From NCBI GenBank assembly GCA_029783825.1, contig JAREIK010002459.1, positions 394,636 to 458,635 on the forward strand: DNA of 64,000 nucleotides, written 5' to 3'. Made by a program: the position numbers and the translations under genes. Positions 37,428-48,610 of this stretch are shown one piece after another. Source of the DNA: Sapria himalayana. Taxonomy: Eukaryota > Streptophyta > Magnoliopsida > Malpighiales > Rafflesiaceae. How positions within the stretch are numbered: the first letter of the stretch is position 1; every line of letters begins with the position of its first letter. The notes beneath the pieces are model-generated. The model was not told the origin of the DNA, ran no database searches, and worked only from the letters and a program-made list of their open reading frames with translations.

Positions 37428-38074
37428 ATGATAATCTTTGTAAACGATAATTGTAACCATAAGAATATAAATTAATCATGTAGGAAAATGACAATAATGT
37501 CTATGAAAAAATTAATAAGAATAATTATTTTTATATCATATGTTGACTTACAAGCTTATAACATGCTTACTTGCATGAATATCATGTTTTAGCATCTATG
37601 ATTTCCATGTCTTTGCTTACATGAGTGATAAGTATTGATTATGTGCTTATTATGTGTTCTCGTGATTTAATGCCAAGTGCTTGAAAGTGTGTTTGTTATA
37701 TAATGATGTGTATACCTGCCAAGGATTGACTCGACATGTGAAAGCTATGTGTTGGCTTACTAAATGTTGCATCAAAAATTAAAATACTTGGAATCTTGCC
37801 TTTAAATAAATGTGATTTAGGGTTCCTAGCACACAGCACCACATATCATGAGAACATTTCAAAGTAAATTGAGAAACTTTTATTCAATTATTTTTAATTA
37901 CATGTGTGAATATTATTGAGTTTTCTAGATGTTGGTAGAATAGTTCAAATTGGTTCAATCGAGTATAATCAGTTTAATTTAATTTGACATGCTAAACTAT
38001 TATTTTATTTATTTTATTTTAATTTATTTTATTTTATTTTATATTTGAATTCAATCATTACTCATTTTTGAATA
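36866..38074. other. Noncoding CACTA-2 interior with microsatellites
   Basis: No gene is seen. It holds a (GA)n run at about 36905-36924 and a (CA)n run at about 37397-37426. The rest is AT-rich unique-looking sequence. Confidence 0.6.
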
Positions 38075-38290
38075 TTTTTTGTAGATATCAAGTTTGAATA
38101 CCTAAGTATGTATACTAGTTATGTATAAGATACACATGCATATTGATGTATACTATTTTTGTAGATATTAAGTCGGCATACCTAAGGATGTATACTAGTT
38201 ATCTATAAAATACACATGCATATTGATGTATACTATTTTTGTAGATATCAAGTCGGCAAACCTAAGTATATATACTATTTATATATTGTT
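38075..38290. repeat. 80-bp tandem repeat, about 2.6 copies
   Basis: GTAGATAT.AAGT begins at 38081, 38161 and 38241, exactly 80 bp apart, with copies about 90% alike by eye (..CCTAAG.ATGTATACTAGTTAT.TA.., ..CACATGCATATTGATGTATAC..). Confidence 0.92.
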
Positions 38291-39880
38291 TTTGTATATG
38301 GTCACCATCAAAAACCACACAATGACAATGCATTATATCACAAATACACGAAGCATGTATACGAATAAGTTTACATACGAAATCCAAGCATACCATGGTG
38401 ATTAAAGAAAAAATTAGGAAACAAAAAAATAGAATAAAAATGCTTACTCTTCCATTAAGCAATCCAAGATAATCAATGAAGAATAAATGTATAAACGTAC
38501 CTCAAATCAATACTTAATTAAAATTTAAACCTCGAATTAATTATAGTTGAATCGGCATCGAGAGATAGATTTTGGAATGCGAAGGAATTTAGTTCTTTTA
38601 GAGATACATCAAGTCAAGAGAGAGAATGTATATTTTAGTAAAATATTTATATTTTTAATTCTTAAAACATTAAATAAACAATATATATATATATATATAT
38701 ATATTACAAAATTACTCATTAATTTTATTTACTATCAGAATTTTTTCAACAAAATTAATGTGTGTAGTAAGGTACAAAGAAAAAACAAATATCTTACAAT
38801 TTTTTATAATAATATTAATTAAACAATAAATATATAAATAATAATAATAATAATAATAATTTTTTGCCTTAAAAAATATCAAATAGGAACAAAATTAACA
38901 AACTTCATATAATAAGATATAAATAAATAGATGATTTGTCTTCTAGCCACTCACCTAAAAGTTATAAAATACTCTTAATGTTAAAAATTATATAAAAATT
39001 TATATTTTATGGTTATAAATTTTTAAGAATTCATATTAATTTTTACGAAGATAATATGAAATAATTTTAAAGGCATAAAATTTCATATTATTTGATATCA
39101 TTTATAATTTTTAAAATTCAAAAAATTTCTTAAAGTGAGAAGATAAATAAAAAAAGTAATATTTATTATTTTAATAAAAACGTAATGCTAAAAGCTAATT
39201 GTAAAAATATTACTCAATTGTTTAATTTTTATAAATTTTAGTAGGATTAAACATCTATGTATTTATTTATAATTATTATTTTATTTTCTTTTAACTTTAT
39301 TGAAAAAAATTATTTTTTTATTATATTTCAAGATTTTCAAAATTTGTATTATTTATTTTTTTAAAAGTTTTCTATAATCATAAAATTTTTTAAATATTTA
39401 TAATAATATTAATATTAACTAGTTTATTCGTCAATTCAGATATTTTTTGAAAATATTTTCTATTTTATCTTACAATGAATTAATTTGCATTTAAAGTAAT
39501 AGAAATTTTAATGTATGTTAATTTAATTTTTAAAATATCGAAAAAAATTTTATACTAATTGAATTAATTATTTAATGTTACTATAATTTAAATTATTTAG
39601 TTTCTTAATTAAAAATTTTTGAAACTTTTTTTGTATAATTTTTTAAAAAAACTATTACATCATAAAAATAGTTATTTTAGTCCTTATTAATATAATCTTT
39701 TTTTTGTATTTTTATATACTTTAAATTAATTATTTATAATATCATTTTTTATGATTTTACTAGGAGAATGTGTGTTACATCGATTGCTCATCTATAGACC
39801 AATAACATACATTTAATAAACAAAATTAAATAAAATATTAAAAACAATAATAAATAAACAAAATTATATAATTAAATATT
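38291..39880. other. AT-rich CACTA-2 5' region, possible leader exon
   Basis: No coding gene. On the minus strand 38503-38495 reads GAG|GTACGT, a possible splice donor for a 5' leader exon at about 38503-38640, placed as in CACTA-1. The rest is very AT-rich, with a (TA)n run at about 38680-38703 and (AAT)n at about 38836-38862. Confidence 0.4.
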
Positions 39881-39884
39881 GGCT

Positions 39885-40835
39885 GGGGAAATAGCACCGC
39901 TAAATCCGTAGCTAAATTATGGATTTTATAAGTTAGGGAAAATTCATCACTATAATATGGATTTTATTAGCTCGAGAAAATCCGTTGCTAAATCTGTCGC
40001 TAAATTATAAATTTTATTAGCTAGAAAAATTCCGTCTCAAAATTAAGGATTTTATTTTCTATAGAAATTCCATCACAAAATCTATCACTAATATATGTAT
40101 TTTATTAGCTAGGGATATTTACTCGCTAAATTCATAGATAAAATATGGATTTTATTAGCTAGGGAAAATTCATCGCTAAATTCGTCACTAAATCCATCGC
40201 TAAATCATGGATTTTATTAGAAAAAGAAAATCTGTCAATAAATCCATTGTTAAATCTAGGATTTTATTAGTAAGGGAATATTCGTTAGTAAATCAAAGTT
40301 TTTATTAGCAATGGAAAATCCGTCTCTAAATCCATCGCTAAATCAAGGATTTTATTAGCAAGAGATATTCCATCACAAAATTCGTCGATAAATCAAGGAT
40401 TTTATTAGCAAAAGAAATTCCGTCGATAAATCCATCGCTAAATCAAGATTTTATTATTAAGGAAAATTCCGTCGCTAAATTGGTCGTTAAATCAAGAATT
40501 TTATTGGCAAGAGTTATTCTGTCGCAAAATCCGTCACTAAAAATTCCCACTTTCCTAGAGAGGAAGTTACGAAAATTTTCCGTTGCTAATCCATTGCTAA
40601 ATCCGTTGCTAAAATGCCCATTTTTCTTTAGCTTAATTTATGAAAATTTTTCTTCGCTAATCCATCATTAAATCCCCCGCTTTTCTTTAGCAGAATTTTC
40701 AAAAAATTTTCTCTCGCTAATCCATTGCTATTTTTTTTTCATATAAAAAATTATCAATCCCTTGCTATTCCCTAGCTAATCCCTTGCAATTTAGCCAGGG
40801 ATTGATCTCTAGCTAAAATTCCCTAACTAAATTGA
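39885..40835. repeat. CACTA-2 right subterminal tandem repeats
   Basis: More than ten imperfect copies of a roughly 45-75-bp block, GGATTTTATTAGC.AGGGA.AATCCGTCGCTAAATC.., with the core CCGTCGCTAAAT. The set pairs with 27600-27985. These are the expected binding sites of a TNPA-type protein, at the promoter-side end. Confidence 0.9.
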
Positions 40836-40836
40836 T

Positions 40837-40850
40837 ATTTTCTTGTAGTG
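40837..40850 (-). repeat. CACTA-2 right terminal inverted repeat
   Basis: ATTTTCTTGTAGTG is the reverse complement of CACTACAAGAAAAT and pairs with 27587-27600. The CTA target copy follows at 40851-40853. Confidence 0.93.
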
Positions 40851-41861
40851 CTAGAGATGGTTTTGGGGGTGTAGAAGCTAGATTGGTAGGATTTGGATGT
40901 TGGGCATTGGATTGAGATCGTGCGTTAAACATACATTCAAACAGCTCCATCTTTTGTTGAAATTGCTGTTCTAATTACTATTTATACAATCTCACTTTTT
41001 CATTAATTTTGAGTTGAAGTTCTTGGACTTATACTCTCACCCTCTGCACAACCACTTCATTCACACATTTTGTGAAATGTTCATCATATGTAAAATCATA
41101 GCGTGAAGTGCTAGAGGAACTACTGAAAGTCTTTGGGTAAAATGCGGACACTTGAGAGCCAAGGCCATACACTTGCCTTTTTTTTACCTCCAACTGCTTG
41201 TAGATATAACTGAACCTCCACATGCTCCATTGAATCCTCCTCAGTCTTAGAAGCAAAGGCAACCATGGTTTCCACAATGTCCTATATTTAATTCATTATA
41301 AAATTAATAATTATTTAAGAATAATTGGTGAGTTTTTTTAATAAAGCAAAATTGAAATCTTACATTGATGTCATTAGATCTTTTGTCAGCGAAAGCGCCA
41401 TCTTTTTTGGTGTGCATCTTCTTGAACACTTTAAATGACTTGTGTATTATCAAAGCAATACAATTTATTATCAAATTGTATTGCTAAAATTTATTATCAA
41501 ATTTAATAGCTTGGATAAGATGATGAGGAAATGTTATTTAAAAAAATATTCATACAATTCTTACCAAAGCAATACAATGATGAATTGTGGATCTAGAGCC
41601 ACCTATATGTGTGGAAAGTCTAGTGCCAAGTCCTCACTTTTCTGTACGACAATTTTTAGTTGCTTGTTCACGTCTCTTTTCATATTCAAGAGTATTCCAA
41701 TGTTGCTTCCAGCTTTCCCATATATCTTCTGGTATATTATCTTCCTTTTGCCCTTCGATTCGCATCTTGCATAACCAATCCCCATATTGCTTTCCTGCCA
41801 CCCTATAAAACATTTTCTTGACTAATGCATCATTTGAATCATCCTAGTTATATGCTTTCTA

Positions 41862-44277
41862 AAAAAATATATATATGTATTTCAACAAATAAAAATGCAT
41901 AACCACATGCAGTACTAGAAGCACAATGTGATTTTGAAATAATACAATTTTAACAAGTTTGAATGATTTTAAACCATCTTTTCTTTTGTAAGCGGCACAC
42001 GAACAAATTACAAGGGGCTAAAAATGTTAAAATATAAAGATGTAGTTACTCCTATTGCTACTAAAATCATTTTCTCTCTAATCTTAGACCAATAGATCAA
42101 AAAATAATCAAATATTTTAACTTTAAAAGCAATAACATCATCATGCACCATAATTTTCAAAGAGAGAGTAGAATAATAAATGGAAGCAATATGTTCTATT
42201 TCATGTTAATACCCCACTATAACCAATCTGAAAAAAAATAAAGAAAAAAGGGAGCTAATCCAAATTAGATACTACACCATCATATCAAACATCTATAGAA
42301 TCTCTTTTCTAACACTTATGCGATCTTATTAAGCACAACACAAGTTCAACTCCTCAGAGCATTCAGGTTACCTTATCAAGATATGTGTCTCTTTTTGCTT
42401 TTATTTATAAAAATTTTGCCTTTTTATACCATTCTATTGCCTAGACCACCTATTGGCTTCTCAATATTTTATCAAATGAATACTACACCACCTATTGGCT
42501 ACTGGCTTAATATTGTATGAAATGAAACTAAAGACTATTCACGTACATTTTAGAATGTGTATGGATTCTTAGTTGTTCAAAACTGAACTTACACTGCATT
42601 ATTTTAAGCTTAACTACCAAAAACTAAAACAATTATAAATAATCAATTTGCAATGCCCATAAAATGATGAGGCAAGCAACATAAAGGATGGTAGCAAAGC
42701 AACCTAAAAAAGGTCACATTCAATTTACAACATGAACATACAAATAAGATCAAAGGGTCCATCACAATAAACAACCATTTATCCATGATAAATTAATGGA
42801 CATATACATATACACATATTTAAATAAGACCCATAACAAGTTGTCAAAAAGCTATATTTTTTTGTTAAAAAGTACTAGCATCGATTTTTTTTGTAGCCAA
42901 CAACAAGCAGAAATTTTTTTCAGCCAGCAACAAGTAGCATTTATTTATTACGAGCAACAAGCAGAAGTGTTGTTAGCCATAATTAAATGCATAGGTTGGG
43001 TTAGAGCATAGTAGAAAATGCTTTCTTTATCTATGATTCCAATTCATCAACAATTTATATGCATACATATATTGATAAAGATGTATTTAATGCAAATATA
43101 GTCAATGTTTTGTTCTTATATTTAGGTGTATGCTTTCTTTCCATGACCTATATATGGCAAAATATTTTCCAACCAACGTATTTTCTTCAAGATTTTTTTA
43201 TTCTTTAGGTTTAATGCTAGAATAGATGAATAGAAGGGTAGTTTCTATCATACATAGGCTGATATGCATCTCGGTACTAAAACATTATATACAACTATTA
43301 TAGCTACATTTTTCCTGAATATTAATATGTTCTAGATTATCATATCCAAAACATTTGTTTTGTCATAATTAATTTGGTTCAATAAAGGTGAGTTCAATAA
43401 GTAACCTCATTAATTGATAGCTTACTTATTGAATCAAACATCTATCCCTCAAATGTCATCACCCTTTTTTCCCTTTTTTACCATTTGGACTAGAAATAAT
43501 ATACACCCCTCCTTTTAAAATGATCTAATCTAAATTATTATCCACATTGATGTAAGATTTCTTACTAAATTTATCTAATAAATTAAATACCAAAAACACA
43601 TGGCAATTGAGTTTTTTTTTACGGATATCTACCTACTAATTGGAACTTTTTTTTTGGACCAAAGAAGCTGTAACGTCACCATATCTTGCTACTATTTGAA
43701 CATAAGATTCCACAAAAAGCACCTGTAACCTAGCCCTCGGCATATACATTAAAATACATGATCAACCCAAAAACATAACAAGTTTTCACACTAGCTAGCC
43801 ATAGAAAGCAACTTCCAACATGAACAAATCATACTCTACCCTAAATGAAATCCTATCAGATGAAACAAGTTTCCCACAAAATATAGAACAAGAAGTTTCT
43901 AGAAAAAGTTTTGGTAGCAACAGGAATGATGCCAACTAAACGTTGCTGCCAAACATCTATTTAAAAAGGATAAAAAAGCTATCATAATGAACCCAATCTA
44001 ACAAAGATATTCCGAATAAAAAGGAAGACTTTAAGAATAAAAAAAGGTGTAATTAATGAAACAAAAGATTCATTGTTACAGCAATACCAACATAACATTG
44101 GCTGCAAAAAACAAAAAAAAATTCCATCATCATCAAACACGAACACTTTCACCACATTTGAAAGGTGAGTCATATACATGCAAAAACCCAACAAAATAGT
44201 AGTTAGTTTACATAAACATATTAAAATAATCTTGTCAAGTGTGAAATGGTAATAAGAGAACAAGTACATATGAAATA
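41862..44277. other. Large intron of the CACTA-3 TNPA-like gene, no gene seen
   Basis: About 2.4 kb, bounded on the minus strand by a donor after DEFK (44278) and a T-rich acceptor before the core exon (41861). No reading frame with a known domain. It holds a triple imperfect repeat of GCCAACAACAAGCAGAAAT near 42896-42975 and a hairpin at 43393-43433. It is longer than the gene's other introns, so an old insertion is possible. Confidence 0.5.
43393..43433. repeat. Small perfect hairpin
   Basis: TTCAATAAGTAA at 43393-43404 and TTACTTATTGAA at 43422-43433: perfect 12-bp arms with a 17-base loop, inside the large CACTA-3 intron. A related half-site, TTCAATAAAGGT, lies just upstream. Possibly the core of a small insertion; no boundaries were found. 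Confidence 0.6.
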
Positions 44278-44904
44278 CCTTAAATTCATCTCAATAGAAC
44301 TCATTAGTATTGGCAGGCACCAACCTTCATGTTGTACCCTCCTTTTCTAGACTATGCTTGAAAATCTTAGTAATGTCCATTGAAACACTTTAAAGAAATC
44401 TATTCTAAAAATTACAAAAGAATATTAAATGTTAAATCTCTAATGAAAATAAATTATCTTTTATAACAACAAACCAAAAAAACATTAAGTGGCATAGTAA
44501 ACATTTTAAGCATACATGGTCTCCCTATCAACTATTTGTATATTCTTTTTCTATGTGATACCACATTTTAAGCTAGTGCTGATGTGGTAGAAGACTCCAG
44601 ATCTATCTGTGAGGCAGGTGGTGGTAAGTTCTCCACATTGAAGGTAGGTGTCAAACCTAAAGTTGGCGGGGCAATGCTTGTAGGTAGGACTGCTAGTGCA
44701 GATAGTTCAGTTGCCCCTTGACCTCCAGAATTAACTCTGCTCCTTGTTGAATGGCCACCTCTCATACATTCAATGAACATAATTACAAAATAACACATTT
44801 ATAATGAACATGCCTATGGTGGGTACATACATATGCAAGAAAAAAATACTAGTAATTGAAAATAATATTATAAATATATTCATAAGGTCACAATAATATA
44901 AGGG

Positions 44905-47900
44905 CTTTAATCTTCAATATTGTCACATTATTATCATTATCATCTATTTCTTCATATTCTTCTTCTGACTATTTCTAGTTCCACCTCCTCATTTTCTTGA
45001 AGTTCTATATCCTCAATGTCTACAAAAGGACAACTGTAATCAACTAATGATTTAGGTTCTTTGTCTACTACAATATCAATATAATGGGTTTTGATGACAT
45101 CCTCTTGAAATGCTCCTGTATTTAATAGCAAAATTTTTGATGTCTCGTCTAGTTCCATGACCCCTCGAATTTTTATATTGCAAACAACCTACCATTTACA
45201 CATGTTTTTTCTTGTGCTTGGATAAGATGCATAATAGACATGCATTGCTTGCTCCGCAAGAATAAATGGTTCATATCTATTGAATCTTCTAGTGTGGTAC
45301 ACATCAACAAGCTTATACTCAGGGCGACTTCTTGTACCTATACTTGGTGTCGGATCAAATCATTGACAATTGAATAATATGACTCTCTTCCGTAGTAATG
45401 CAGGGTATTCCAACTGTAAAACCTTCATTAATTGACCATAAAAGTTCAATTCTATTGCACTAAAATTAGAACCCTTTATGCACACTCCACTATTCATGGT
45501 TGCTTTATTTGATCCATGTCCCAAAGTGAGAAACTTATATCCATTCACATAATATCTAGGAAACACCTTAACACCTCTAACGGTCCTTTATGAATTGGAG
45601 GTAGATATTCGAAATTGGATCATGAGCCTATAGAAAAATTGAAGTTATAAGAATTTTGGGTAACTAAATCCAAAAATATATATATATAGTTGAATTTTTA
45701 TTACTCATATGTGCCTCAAACCAAGATGCAGTCTTTATCAAGTTTAGCATCAACTACAGCTTCTGCAACATATGGTTGATGTTCTCTTAAACTAGCGACA
45801 AATAGTCAATAGCAAATGACCATTAGTTTCAGCAAATACATAAACAAGTTTGCATATATAAATTAGTTTTCAATCATTTCTTTAAGAATTTTAATACTTA
45901 CTAAATATAGGGCTTTACTTCTTCACAATTCAATAGAATATACGTGCTAGCTCCATAATATTCATTCAGAGTAAGATATCAAAATTTTTCCTTGCTAAAT
46001 GCTCTACCCCCAAGCTTAAATATGGAAAGCATCCCCTCATGTTCTTGAGTTTCATCTCTATCAATGACAATTAGATTTCGTGGCACTCTTCGATATCTTG
46101 TATTAACATATGGCTCAAAATAATGAGCACAAAATGAAGATGTCTCCTCAACCAAATATGCATTGCATGTAGAACCTTCAAATTTTGCTTTATTTCACAC
46201 ATTATTTTTCATCCTTCGAAGGTACCTAAAGATAATCTTTATCAAGCTAGATAAAATATTATGTCATTTTAAATTAGATTGACATATCAAATTTATATGA
46301 GTTATTTTTTTTGCTAACCACTCAAATGGGTACATTCATTGGTATTGAACATGACTTGCTATACTTGTTTCATATGGAAAATGAATGGGGAGATGCTCCA
46401 TACAATCAAAAAAACTTGGAGGTAATATACGCTCAAGCCTGCAGATAATAATAGGAATTTCATCTTCAAGTTGCCTCATGTCTTTCACTATTATTACTAT
46501 AGATGTAAGGCCTTTAAAAAAGTTACTCATCCCTGTCAAAGATGACCACACTTCTCTAACAATAGTTCACAAAATGCTATTGGAATTAGCCTTTGCATAA
46601 ACACATGGTAATCATGGCTTTTCGTGCCAAATAATTTGAGCTTATTCATATCAACACATCTTGCCATGTTCGAGGCATGCCCGTCAAGAAATCGAAGTTC
46701 TTTCAACCATTCACACAATTTTTTTCCCTAACTTATCCAAAGTATAAGTAGCTTTTGGATTTTTACCCATGCTCTCATTTTGGTGCAACTCTACTCATCG
46801 ACAAAACTCTTTTACTCTAGCCCTAGACTTTGCATTGTCTTTTGTTTTTCCTTCAACTTTCATAACAGTATTGAAGACATTATCAAAGACATTTTTTTTC
46901 AATATGCATGACATCTAGATTATGTCAAATAAGGTTTGTACTCCAATATGGTAAATCCCAAAAGATGCTTTTTTCTTCCATCCACATTCGTAACTCTTGA
47001 AAATACACGCATTCGTGGACTCAGCATTAGTTTCTATCACTTTCTTCAACCCTAATTGCTCAATTTGCACTAAAATTTTCTCTCATGATTGGACATGTGG
47101 TGCAACTTTTTCCACTGTTTTACCCTTCAAAAAAGAATTTTTATTCCTTTGAAATTGATGATATCTTGGTAAGAACTTATGATTATTTTCAAACCATGAT
47201 ATCTTGCCCCCTTTACTCAATGTAAATGCATATTATTCTTCCATGCAATGAGGACAAGAAAGCTTCCCTGTAGTACTCCATCCCGACAACATTGAGTATA
47301 CGGGAAAATCACTAATTTTCCAAATTAGAGCAGCCTTCATTTGAAAATACTGCTTCCTTGAAATGTCATATGTATATAACCCCACCTCCCACAATGTTTT
47401 CAACTCTGCAATTAAAGGTTGTAAGAAAACATCCAACTTTCTCTTTGGATTCTTTGGCCCTAACACAATTATAGATAAAAACATATATTAATCTTTAATG
47501 CACATCAATGAGGGAAAATTGTATGGCATCAATATAACCAGCCATGAAGAATATTTTTGTCCGGAATGACCAAATGGATTAAAGCCATCAGTGGAAAGAC
47601 CCAGTCAAATATTTTGACTTACAGCTACAAAATCAGGATGAGTTTGATTGAAATATTTTCAAGCTTCAGAGTCCGAACAATGATGCATAACACCATATTC
47701 AGACTCATGCTCAACAATCAACTTTTATTTCTTTAGTTGTGGCATTAGATGCAAACAATCTCTATAATCGAGGAGCCAAGGGAAAGTATTACATTTTTTT
47801 ATAAGGAACATTTGTTTTCTGCTTATGAGATCCTCGCATTGGTCTCCTGAAATGGGAATGGTGACAAAACTGGCAACTTGCAAGTTAACTATCTTCACCT

Positions 47901-48610
47901 CTGTGCATCATTCAATCATTAATGCAAGAATGAATCTTTTCTACTAGTAGATCCAAAGCCTGAACTAATTTTTTGTTGCTGTAGAAGCTATCAATCATAA
48001 GCACGTTCAGATAAATGGTGTTTAGATTTAATGATCAATCACAATAGCATATAACTTTGAATGATATCTATTGCCAGACTAGATCTTCTAATCAGTTGCA
48101 TTCAGCATTTCAAATAATTTTGCAGCTGTTGGCTTCGGGTCATTTTCAATGACATTAGGATTAAAGGATGGGCAGCAACATCAATTAGCATTGTATCAAA
48201 AGCATTGTATGGTTGAGGATTGACATTGAGTTCCCTAAGCCAATGACTTCATTTCGATAGGCTTACCATCAAATCCTAAGCCTATGACTTCATTGAAATT
48301 GAAATTGAGTTCCCTAGTATCTTACTCGATAGGCTTACCATGTAGATACCAATTATAATATTCAAGGACAAATCCATACTGTGCTAGATGATATCTCATA
48401 GTATCCACCTCTTGAAAATTTTAAATCTGACACTTATGATGATCTCATGGAACCTGAATCCTACTCTGGTCCATCAATTTTGAGTGACTCAGTGAAAAAT
48501 TACTGAATTCCTCGATGTCCATTTCGAACTCCATAGTAAAAGCACCATCTTTCATCCGATAATCAATCCACTATCGATTTGGTCTTATTTTCTCTAATGT
48601 CTATATGTAG
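44905..48610 (-). pseudogene. tnp2-like: CACTA-3 TNP2 transposase, complete domain order, broken
   Basis: Reads from 48610 down. Transpos_assoc is at about 48585-48330 (MDIEEFSNFS, then MRYHLAQYGFVLEYYNWYLH). Transposase_21 is at about 48000-46900: ENDPKPTAAKLFEMLNATD, YGVMHHCSDSEA, LGLSTDGFNPFGHSGQKYSS, KRKLDVFLQPLIAELKTLW, FPVYSMLSGWSTTGKLSCPH, NNHKFLPRYHQFQRNK. DUF4218 is at about 46740-46330: LDGHASNMARCVDMNKLKLF, KSHDYHVFMQRLIPIAFCEL, IICRLERILPPSFFDCMEHL. Then comes FEGSTCNAYLVEETSSFCAH (about 46180) and LLNCEEVKPYI (about 45930). DUF4216 is at 45566-45200 (VNGYKFLTLGHGSNK, FYGQLMKVLQLEYPALL, EPFILAEQAMHVYYASYPS). An acidic tail follows. Many stops sit at Arg, Gln or Trp sites, e.g. TGA before LGLSTDG and TAG in KW*VV. 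Few frameshifts. Confidence 0.9.

Larger units (their letters stand above)
27587..40850 (-). mobile_element. CACTA-2: 13.3-kb En/Spm-type element nested in CACTA-3
   Basis: The left end is CACTACAAGAAAAATCTC and the right end is the reverse complement of CACTACAAGAAAATATC: a 14-bp perfect terminal inverted repeat of the classic plant CACTA type, with a CTA target duplication. Subterminal repeats carry GTCGCTAA motifs. The minus strand holds a TNP2 gene without its N-terminal part (34041-36390) and a TNPA-like gene (32157-33870). A three-copy ~1.2-kb tandem array lies at its 3' end. The missing part of TNP2 makes it non-autonomous. It is younger than CACTA-3, since it interrupts that element's last TNPA-like exon. 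Confidence 0.94.
40851..44800 (-). pseudogene. CACTA-3 TNPA-like gene (Transposase_24), broken and interrupted
   Basis: Minus-strand exons. About 44780-44571 is a Ser/Pro-rich N-terminus (HSTRSRVNSGGQGATELS). About 44400-44278 has FKHSLEKEG, RLVPANTNEFY, a stop and DEFK; TGA stands twice where Trp is expected. After a ~2.4-kb intron, 41861-about 41560 has the Transposase_24 core: DALVKKMFYRVAGKQYGDW, IPEDIWESWKQHWNTLEYEK, GTRLSTHIGGSRSTIHH. About 41435-41370 has KVFKKMHTKKDGAFADKRS, ending at a GTAAG donor. The last exon, 41290-40851, has KRQVYGLGSQVSAFYPK, an amphipathic stretch LEQQFQQKMELFECMF, and NPTNLASTPPKPSL, where CACTA-2 cuts in. The frame resumes at 27583 and ends within seven codons. 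Stops mostly fit CGA-to-TGA, CAG-to-TAG or TGG changes. Confidence 0.84.

Noticed and set aside
42796..43011. 71-codon frame with Gln-rich repeats in the CACTA-3 intron
   Set aside because: It comes from a short imperfect nucleotide repeat (CAACAAGCAG) and has no domain.
1411..48610. Stop codon reassignment or U-to-C editing as the reason for stops at Gln and Arg codons
   Set aside because: Stops also stand at conserved Trp sites, all three stop codons are affected, and LINE-A has frameshifts. Such editing is known from organelles, whereas this DNA has nuclear transposons with introns. Decay of methylated cytosine is simpler.
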